From Bacillota bacterium (lineage in GTDB: Bacteria > Bacillota > Clostridia > Peptostreptococcales > Anaerovoracaceae): 46,047 bases of DNA. Below, one piece after another: positions 17,035-25,600 of this stretch. The notes under the pieces are model-generated. The model was not told the DNA's origin. It ran no database searches and was given only the letters and a program-made list of their open reading frames with translations. The translations under genes were made by a program, and so were the position numbers. The stretch's first letter is position 1, and each line of letters begins with the position of its first letter. The stretch spans positions 1 to 46,047 of the forward strand of contig JAFRXM010000026.1 of assembly GCA_017443515.1 (NCBI GenBank), in the 5' to 3' direction.

Positions 17035-17064
17035 CTGATATTGCGTCTTATAGACAGGCCGGAA

Positions 17065-18987
17065 CTAGTTGTTCTCTTCCTCTGCCTTGTGAGCGGCGAT
17101 GACCTTGTCAGCCAGCATGCCGGGCAGCTCGGAGTAGCGCTCGAAGTACATGGTGAAGCTTCCGCGCGCCTGGGTCATAGCCCTGAGGACGATCGCGTAG
17201 TCGGACATCTCTGCCTGGGGAACTTCAGCGATCAGCTTCTGCAGTCCGCCGTGCTGCGGCTCGAGGCCGAGTATCATTCCGCGGCGCTTGTTCATGTCGC
17301 CCATAACGTCGCCGGTATAGTCGTTGGGAACTGTGATTTCAACGTGCATGATCGGCTCGAGCAGGCAGGGCTTTGCTTCCTGGATACCCTTCTTGAACGC
17401 GAGAGCAGCAGCGATCTTGAAGGACATTTCATCGGAGTCCACAGCGTGGAAGGATCCGAAGTGCAGCGTTGCCTTGATGTTCTGGCACTTGCAGCCTGCA
17501 AGGGGTCCCTTCTCCATGCACTCGCGCAGACCCTTTTCAACTGCCGGTATGAACTGCTTGGGTACGCAGCCGCCGACCGTCTCGTCCGCGAATTCGAACT
17601 CCTCTGTGGAGGGAGCGAACTTGATCCATACGTCGCCGTACTGGCCGGAACCGCCGGTCTGCTTCTTGTGCTTGCCCTGGACGTCGGAGGTGCCCTTGAT
17701 AGTCTCTCTGTAAGCGACCTTGAGGTCCGCGGTGTCTACGCTGACGCCGTACCTGTCCTTGAGCTTCTGCAGCAGTATGCCCTGCTGGATGTCGCCCTGG
17801 GTCCCCAGCAGCGACTGCCTTGTCTCGGAGTTTCTCTCGTAGCTGAAGGAAGGATCTTCTTCCCTGAGCTTGGAGATGCCTGCGGCTACCTTTGCGTCGT
17901 CGCCCTTGGCCTTGGATTCGACTGCTATGAACAGCGTGGGCTGCGGGAACTCTATCTTCGGGAACTTCACCTGTGCGGCCTTCTCGCAGAGAGTATCGCC
18001 GGTCTGGGTGAACTGGAGCTTAGCAAATGCTACGATATCGCCGGGGAGGACCTGCGGAGCCTCAGCCTGGGTCTTGCCGCGGAGGAAGAACATTGAACCG
18101 AGCTTTTCTTCCTTTTCAGCGTTTGCGTTATATACGACCTGAGCCGGTACCAGCTTGCCGCGGATGAGCTTGGCAAGGGAGATCTTTCCGAGGAACGGAT
18201 CTGCGATGGTCTTGAATACGTATGCTGCTACTGTGCCGTCGCCGTAGGCTACTTCTTCGCCGTCTTCGGTCTTTACGCTGCCGGACGCCTTGGGAACGTA
18301 CTTGATGCAGTTGTCCAGGACTTCCTTTACGCCTGTGCCCTTTACTGCAGAGCATGTCATGATCGGGCAGATGCTTCCGGACGCGATGCCGTTCATGAGG
18401 CCTTTGTTGAACTCCTCATCGGTGAACTCTTCGCCTTCGAAGAACTTCTCCATGAGCTCTTCGTCAGTTTCTGCTACCGCTTCGTTGAGGGCGTCCTTGT
18501 CGTCCAGTGTAACTACGCTGGTACCGAACTTGGACTTAAGAGCGTCTACTACTGCGTCCAGATCCACGTTTTCCTTGTCGGTCTTGTTGATGACAAAGAA
18601 CCTGGGAACGCTGAACTTCTGGCAGATGTCCCAGGCCTTTTCGGTGCCGACCTGTATGCCGGAGGATGCGTCTACGAATATTGCAGCGGCCTCAGCAGCC
18701 TTAACTGCGGAATTGACCTCGCCCACGAAATCGAATACGCCCGGGGTATCGAGGAAATTGATCTTGACCTTGTTATATTCTACCGGCACGATAGAAAGGG
18801 AGATGGAGTAACCTTTTTCTATCTCCATTTTGTCGAAGTCGGATACAGTGTTTCCGTCCTCCACCCTGCCGAGCCTGCTGATAACGCCTGTTGCAAGAAG
18901 TGCGGCCTCCAGGAATGTAGTCTTTCCTGTGCCGCCGTGTCCGAGCAAGGCGATGTTTCTGATGGTGTCTGCTTTGTAGCCTTTCAT
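17065..18987 (-). CDS. Elongation factor G-like translational GTPase
   Basis: A 640-residue GTPase of the EF-G superfamily. The G domain has P-loop GHGGTGKTT at 16-24, DTPGVFDFVGE (G3) and INKTDKEN (G4). Domains II to V follow, including GKISLAKLIRGKLVPAQVVYN, the domain IV segment GSGQYGDVWIKFAP, and domain V with PIMHVEITVPNDYTGDVMGD and NKRRGMILGLEP. It is about 50 residues shorter than canonical FusA, and its switch regions (DKMEIEKGYSISLSI) resemble the EF-G-like paralogue (EF-G2) family rather than FusA in a str operon. Canonical fusA would be expected elsewhere in the genome. It forms its own unit with promoter and terminator. The exact role (translocation, recycling or stress) cannot be told from sequence. 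Confidence 0.88.
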   Translation of the reverse strand: MKGYKADTIRNIALLGHGGTGKTTFLEAALLATGVISRLGRVEDGNTVSDFDKMEIEKGYSISLSIVPVEYNKVKINFLDTPGVFDFVGEVNSAVKAAEAAAIFVDASSGIQVGTEKAWDICQKFSVPRFFVINKTDKENVDLDAVVDALKSKFGTSVVTLDDKDALNEAVAETDEELMEKFFEGEEFTDEEFNKGLMNGIASGSICPIMTCSAVKGTGVKEVLDNCIKYVPKASGSVKTEDGEEVAYGDGTVAAYVFKTIADPFLGKISLAKLIRGKLVPAQVVYNANAEKEEKLGSMFFLRGKTQAEAPQVLPGDIVAFAKLQFTQTGDTLCEKAAQVKFPKIEFPQPTLFIAVESKAKGDDAKVAAGISKLREEDPSFSYERNSETRQSLLGTQGDIQQGILLQKLKDRYGVSVDTADLKVAYRETIKGTSDVQGKHKKQTGGSGQYGDVWIKFAPSTEEFEFADETVGGCVPKQFIPAVEKGLRECMEKGPLAGCKCQNIKATLHFGSFHAVDSDEMSFKIAAALAFKKGIQEAKPCLLEPIMHVEITVPNDYTGDVMGDMNKRRGMILGLEPQHGGLQKLIAEVPQAEMSDYAIVLRAMTQARGSFTMYFERYSELPGMLADKVIAAHKAEEENN

Positions 18988-19050
18988 ATCGTGAGCTTCC
19001 TCCTAAAATTGTGTGATCATATCTTCAGGCCGGATGACCAGCCAAATTTA

Positions 19051-19080
19051 ATTATACTAGATTTTGACCCCTGTTGTAAA
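19051..19080 (-). promoter_or_regulatory. Sigma-A promoter of the EF-G-like gene
   Basis: On the minus strand TTTACA (19080-19075) and TATAAT (19056-19051) are separated by 18 bp. The gene's ribosome binding site (AGGAGG) lies about 60 nt further on, giving a leader of roughly that length. Confidence 0.6.
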
Positions 19081-19113
19081 GAATCTATTTGCCCGAAGCT
19101 GCATTATCCTGCA

Positions 19114-19437
19114 CTATTTTGCGCTTTTTTCCGCTGCATCTGCGGATGCCTTCGCCGCAGCAGCCTCTTCGACCGCGCAGCGCTGTCCGGTAAGCTTCAT
19201 GGCCTCCTTGAGGCGCGCTATGATGACTTCGTAATTTTCCCTGCGGTGCGGCCTGCTGCAGCCCATGCAGTTCTTGACGCCCTTTTTTGTGTAGGTAAAA
19301 CTGCCGCCGCATTCCCTGCCCAGAAAATACAGGGGGCAGTAGCAGAACAGGCAGTTGAAATCCTCCGCAGGGACGCCTTCGTGGCACGGGAAATATTCGC
19401 AGTCTTTGTGCTGGAAAAACTTATAATTCTCACTCAT
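19114..19437 (-). CDS. Cysteine-rich small metal-binding protein
   Basis: A 107-residue protein with a compact Cys-rich N-terminal domain (about 1-65): FQHKDCEYFPCHEG, then NCLFCYCPLYFLGREC and KNCMGCSRPHRRENY. Eight Cys and two nearby His suggest one or two bound metals (zinc or iron-sulfur). This matches the 'cysteine-rich small domain' family (PF04071) of unknown function in anaerobes. The C-terminal ~35 residues are Ala/Lys/Glu-rich and probably a helical tail. The promoter -10 ends only 8 nt before the ATG, so the mRNA should be leaderless or nearly so. Confidence 0.8.
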   Translation of the reverse strand: MSENYKFFQHKDCEYFPCHEGVPAEDFNCLFCYCPLYFLGRECGGSFTYTKKGVKNCMGCSRPHRRENYEVIIARLKEAMKLTGQRCAVEEAAAAKASADAAEKSAK

Positions 19438-19445
19438 AGCAGTTT

Positions 19446-19475
19446 ATTATATTTCATTTACCGCAATAAAGTAAA
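19446..19475 (-). promoter_or_regulatory. Promoter giving a nearly leaderless transcript
   Basis: On the minus strand TTTACT (19475-19470) and a perfect TATAAT (19451-19446) have an 18-bp spacer. Only AAACTGCT lies between the -10 and the ATG at 19437, so transcription should start at or within 2 nt of the start codon. Confidence 0.6.
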
Positions 19476-19583
19476 GCGCAAGTTGGATACAAATGAAAAA
19501 ACATTGCTGACAGCAGACGGTAAAAGCCCGGAGATGCCGATGCACCCCCGGGCTATGTTACCATTATTTAACATTTTGCAATC

Positions 19584-19626
19584 CAGAACCGTCCCCGTTT
19601 TTCATGAGATCAGGGACCGTCCCCGA
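19584..19626. repeat. Dispersed repeat: two direct ACCGTCCCCG copies
   Basis: AGAACCGTCCCCG (19585-19597) and GGGACCGTCCCCG (19613-19625) lie immediately after the stop of the giant surface-protein gene. The core AGAACCGTCCCC also occurs as inverted repeats near 37.4 kb and 41.7 kb, and in related form at 34.6 kb. Here the copies are direct, so this may be a decayed member. Confidence 0.65.
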
Positions 19627-19631
19627 TTCCA

Positions 19632-22600
19632 TTACTTGAAGTAGTTCTCTGCTGCTGCGCTGTAGAGGGCTACGGCCTTGGCTACCTTGACGGTCTGGTT
19701 GTTTGCATCAGATCCGAGCGCGTCGATAGCCGCATTGCTCCAGCTCAGTGCGCACAGCTTCATGGTGATGGTGGATCCATCGGTACCCTTGAACTGAACT
19801 TCGAAGAACTGATCCAGATCTATGCACCTAAGACCTGTAATATCGAGAACGTACTTGCCGCCTTCCTCGATAAGTGTTCCGGCCTTGCCGTCAACAGTTG
19901 CTGCAACGTTAGCCTTGAACTTCACCCTCAGCCTGGTCTCTTCTGCAAGATCCAGAGTGATTCCGGAGTAGCCCTTCTGCTTAGCGTTAGCATCAGACAG
20001 CACCAGATCATAAGCTGCATCCTTCTTGAACGCTGCCATGTCGTCGGCCAGGTATCCCTTCGGGTTAGCCGGGTTTTCGGGATTGTAGTTCTCGAAGTAC
20101 TTCTGTGCTTCTCCGCCCAGGTTGAGGACTGCCATTGCAAGCCATGCGGCCTTCTGGGTCTTATCCGTTCCGTACTTTTCTATGGCTGCGTTGCACCAGT
20201 CTGCCGCGCTGTAGATAAGCGGGTCGGAATTGGTGTAGGTCTTCTCGTTGGTGGTGCGGTAGATGTTCATGGCGTTGCCGCTCTTGTCGTACACGGTAAG
20301 CTTAACACCCTGAGTGATCATCCTGGTGGTTATCTCGGAGTACCTGATCACGAACTTGTCTTCGGCGGCCTTGTAGACGCTGGTGTCTGCCTTGTCAAGG
20401 ACTACCTTTACCGGCTCTTCGAATGTGCCGTCCGGATTCTGGAGCTCGAGCTCCGCATACGCAAGATTATCGTCCGGCTGGATCTTGAACTGAACGCTGA
20501 TCTTGTCCTGAAGGTCGAGGCTGATGCCTGTAACGGTCGCGGTGAACACGGACTCGATAACCACGGTCGCAGCTTCCTCGTCGATCAGGAACACTCTCTC
20601 GTACCATTCGTTTTTAGAGACTGAGTGGAAGGAGATCGTGAACTGCTTGCCAAGAAGCGATTCTGTGGTACTCGGATCTCCCGGGGTCTTTATGGACCTT
20701 ACCACAAAGGTGAAGCTTCCCTTGCTGTCTTCCGTCGGAACGAATTCGATGACTTCAGCGCCTTCCGCAGCTGCGTCTTTGGCAGAACCTATGAACGCCT
20801 TGTCGAAGGTCGCATTGCTCATGTTGAGCGTGAACTCGCTCTTATATCCGTTGGAGTTCGGGCCGCCTATTGTGGTAAGAGATGCCTTCGGCTCTACCTT
20901 GAACATCCTGACGTTGTTGGTGACCGCAAGCTCCTTTGTGAAGTTGTAGTCGTCCGCAACTATCGTCTTTGCCGCAAGGTCGAGCGTAAGCTGCCTGGGG
21001 TAGAACGATCTTTCGAGCGAGTTCTGGCCCTGATCATGCTTGTCAAGGTAGGTCTGCGAAATGGCCACTACCGGTATGTAGGAAGTCTCATCGGTCACGG
21101 GGATCCTGAACTCCCACTTGCCTTCCGCGTTGACCTCGCCTGCTATCCAGTTCTCTCTCTTTTCACCATTGGCAACAGCTTCTTCGTAGTTGCCCTGATA
21201 GAGGTAATGATAGCTGCTTCCGGACAGTGCGAACACCAGAGTCTTTCCTTCTCCGGTCGTCTCGATGTATGCGCTCACCAGCTTGAACATGTTGAGCTTG
21301 TTGGTGATAGCAAGATCCTCGCGGGCCGCCACCATCTTTGCGAGAGCATCGGCGTCCTTGCCGAGCGGATCGTCTGTGCGGTGGTGGTTGACCTTCCACT
21401 GGTTCTTGAAGCCTGCGCTGCCGAGAGTAGCGATGGAGAGTGCGCTCTGGAGCTCGTGTCCTGGGACGGCATCGCGGATCGCCGCTATTGCGTCCTTATC
21501 ATCCTCATCGACTTCAGTGCAGAAGTAGAAGACTCCGTCTTTGTCCTCAGCCGGAACGCCGGTCTCGGTCTTCTTGATCTCGACGCCGTTGGTGTCGATG
21601 CCGCCAACTCCGCCTATGCCCTTTTCAGCAGAACCGAATGCATACGTATTTCCGCTGATGTCGCTGTTCTTGTTGAGGCTGAACATGTAGCCTATAATGC
21701 CGCCGACGTACTTCTCGCCGGAGACTTTTCCTGTAAATGTGTTGTTCTGGATGACGGTATGTCCGTTGTCCCATGCCTGGGCCTGAGCGCCTTCGCCGCC
21801 GAGTATTCCGCCAACGCCGCTGGTACCGGTAACTGTACCTGTGACTGTGCAGTTGGTGATGGTGACACCAGGCGTAGACCATGCGGTGTTCATACCCCAC
21901 TGGGTGCCGCCGTATCCTGCGCCTGCGATACCGCCTGCATAAGCTCCGGCGATGTAGTTCTTGACCATGCCCTTGTTGGGATAGTCATCCAGCACGAAGC
22001 CCTCGCCGGAAGCAACGACCTTGCCGCCGAATGTGCAGTGATCGATCTCGAACTTCTGCATCGACTGGCCCTTGTCGGCAACGATCCCGCCTACGAACAT
22101 CACGCCGTAGACCTCAGCGTTGCAGGTGGAGTTAGTGATGGTGCCGTTGAACTCGCCCGCAATTCCGCCTATCCACAGCTGATCCTTGGCGTAACCTACG
22201 GTGACGCCTTCCTCAACTACGCAGCCGTCGATAGTGATCGGGTTGTTGCCATAGCCGCCTATCATACCGGACTTGAGTGTGCTTGATCCGGACTTGAGTG
22301 TTACGTTCGTAAGTTCGACTGTGCCGCCGTTTGCGATATAGGTGCTTACGACGCCGTTATCTGCGATCTTCTTACCGAAGACGGTAAGATCGTGTACGGA
22401 GCCGTTGCGGATGAGGTCGAACGGAGCTCTTCCGCCTTCTGCGACGGTGAGTGTAAACTTACCGCCGTCGAAATCTCCGGAGAAGCCCTTGCAGGTGTTT
22501 GCGTTGTAGCCTGCAGTGGTGCCGCCCTGGTTGTTTCCGAAGCCTACGCCGTTGAACGCCGCATCAAGAGTGATGTCGTTCATCATCTTGAGGAAGGTCC

Positions 22601-25600
22601 CTTCGAAGGACTCGCCGGCTTCTACCATTTCATCGAAAGTCTGCATGTCTGCAGCGGTCTTGATCTGGAACGGATCGTCTTCAGTTCCTGCTCCGTCGAA
22701 CGGAGTGGTGAAGCTGATCTTCTGCTCTGCTGTGAGGCCCGCGTAGGATACGGTGATGACGGTATCCTTGAGGTGGAGCTCGGTGTCCGGAGCGAATGTG
22801 AAGCTTTCAGGACCTGCTGTTACAGCCTTACCGTCCGCATAGGTCGCGGTGACTTCCATGCCTGCCGGATCGAATTTTTCGCCAATAGCATAGACCGTCT
22901 TGGTCGGAGCCTTGGTGACTTCGAGCTTTGCTGCTGCTTCGTGGATGTGGAAGGTGTAGACGCCTGTCTTAGCACCTTCGCCGGATACTTCCACTATGAG
23001 GTCGAATCCTCTGTCTGTCCATACAGGCTTGACCTCTGCGGCGACTCCCGCCTCGGCAGCCTTTCCGTCGATCTTGAGCGCTGCGGCTGTTACTGTCGGT
23101 TTTGCCGCAACTGTGAATACCGCATCGTTTGCCGCGAATGCGTCGTACTCGTATACTGTGCGGTTGTAAGCCGGAGTTATTGCAAGCGCAGTGTCGTCGG
23201 CGAGCTTTATGCTGAATCCGTTGGTGCCTGCTGCGAGCGTAGCCTGGCGGAGCACATGTACTGTATAGACAGCTTCTCCACCGATCTTGACTGTTACGTC
23301 CTGGCCGACGAAGCTGTTGCTGGCAGCAAGAGTGCTGAGGCTGACGTTGCCGTTCGCACCAAGAGTCCTTGTAATGGCTGCGCCGCTGGACGGGTTCTTG
23401 TACTCGAATGTGACTGCGCCTTCGACGTTGTCGCCGAGTTCAGCAAAGGCGTAGGCCATTGCGGAGCTGTCGGGCAGGTAGAAGGTGTACTCGCTGACCG
23501 CCGGGTCGAATTCCGGGGTGAGTTCGTACTCTGTTGCAGTAGCTGCAGTTCCAGCCTTGAACGCGAGGTTCTTGAGGGTCTTGGGGACCTCTACCTTGAC
23601 GTTTAAGGTATAGGTGTTTGTTGTGCCTCCATCGTCGTCCACGACGATCTTTACGGTGTTCATACCGGGCTTAAGAGCGACTTCGGTATCCGCAGAAGCG
23701 ATATCTTCCTCGCCGTCGTTGAGGTATACATAGTAAGTATCCTCATCGTAAGGAACTGCGTTGATGGTGATCTTCTCGGTGCCGACAGGCATCGTGATAT
23801 CGTAGCTGTACTTGTCATATGCGAAGCCGTCGATCTCCTCGCCGTCGATCTCGAGGGTATCGAGGGTCGGCAGCATCGTCATCTTGAAGAAGTACTGGTT
23901 GATGGTGCCTGCAGCGGATGTTACATCCAGCCTGTGCTTGAATCCGTTGGACATGCCCGGATAGTAGAAGCTGGGCTGACTGAGTTCCATAGCCTGACCA
24001 GATGTTGCCGCCGGTCCGTCGACATACATTTCGATGCCATAATCAGGAGCTGACATGTAGGTCATCCACTTTGCGGTGGTGCCGGATTCTTCATCGAAGG
24101 TTCCGGTGAAGAAGAGGCCTTCTTCTTCAACATCCTGATCGGTGAAGCTTATCGCATACTCGAATACGTCCTTGTCGAACGCGGGCTCGGTAGCGACGGC
24201 GTTCTTGCCCGCTTCGTCGAGTGCGAATGCTGCGGTAAGAAGCTTTGTGGAATCAGCCGATTCGAACTCCGCCGTAATGGATACGTGAGCATCCGGCATT
24301 GTGAACGTGTAGGTGGTGTCGTCCTTCTTTGTGAGGGCGGCGCCGTTTGCCTTGAGGCTTCCCTCAACAAGATCGGTCCCTTCCGGAGCGATCAGGGTGA
24401 CAGTCACGGTCTCGTCCTTTGCGGCCGAGGCCTTGTCGACCTTGAGGGTATCAAAGTAGGTGTACGGATATGTTGTGGTATTGACCTGTACTGTGCGTCC
24501 GTCGAGCAGCACGTAGTGGTCGCCGCCTGCCTTGCTGAGCGATACTGCCATGGCGTCTATATCACTCTGCTTGGGAGCCTCTTTCTGGATCAGCGCATTT
24601 GCAGATGTAAGATCTGTTGCATCTGTGGTGGCGACTGCCCAGTAGAGAGCGTCCATGTCGTTTGCCAGAACAGGCATAGCGTATGTCACGGGATCATAGG
24701 TCGTAAGAACGAAGCGGTAAACATCGCCGTCCGCAGGCTTGTATTCTGCCGGGCCGACGGAATCGTTTGCGTTGTTCTTGTATACGAGCCAGGAACCGTT
24801 TGCCAGCTCAAGCGCTTCCGGTGAATAAACGACTTCATCGATGGTGAAGCTCTGCATCCAGCCGGAATCGGTGATTCCTACGTTTTCCTTGCCCAGGAGC
24901 TTTTCAGCTATGGTCTTGCCGTTGTCAGTGGAGGTATACTCAGCTGCCTTGGGACCATAGAGCAGAGCTACGGTATCGGTATCTGCATCGTAGACCTCGA
25001 AGCTTACTACGACCTTGGGAGCTGTGTAAGCTTTCTCTACAGTAACAGATGCCAGCGCAGGCACCATGTTGGCTTCGGGGTTGGTGGCAACGATCACGAA
25101 ATCGCCTGCCTTGTTGAAGGTGAGGCTGTAGGTGCCGTCTTCGTTGTCGACGACTTCAAGAACAACTCCTTCAGCTCTTGTAGCGGGAGCTTCTTCAGCC
25201 CAGATACTAATATTGGCTCCGGGAGCCGGCTTGTCGACCGGGTTCCAGTCAGAATCAAAACCTACTGTCTGAAGTGTGATGTCCAAGGTGCCCTTTTCAG
25301 CTGTGTAGGATGTCTTGTCCATCTTGCCGAAAGCGTCGGAATACCCGGCTTCATCCTTCATGGTGTAAGCGTAGAGAACGTCGCCCTTTGCAAATTCATC
25401 TGCAAGACTGTAGCAGGATGCGTTGTTCCTGTAGTACATGATGGATTTGTTCTCATCGCCCCAGAGCTTGGTGATGGATTCGCCCCACTGGCCTTCAGCG
25501 GTAGCAAAACCTTCTGCAGCTCCACCCTTGTAATATGCTTCGTGGGTCGCGATGAGAGCTTCCTTTGCTGTGACCTTGCCGTCAAGGTCGATATCCTTTG

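Noticed and set aside
21500-22720. Glycine-rich beta-helix region as a separate autotransporter or phage tail gene
   Set aside because: It is continuous in frame with the giant protein on both sides, without stop or start signals.
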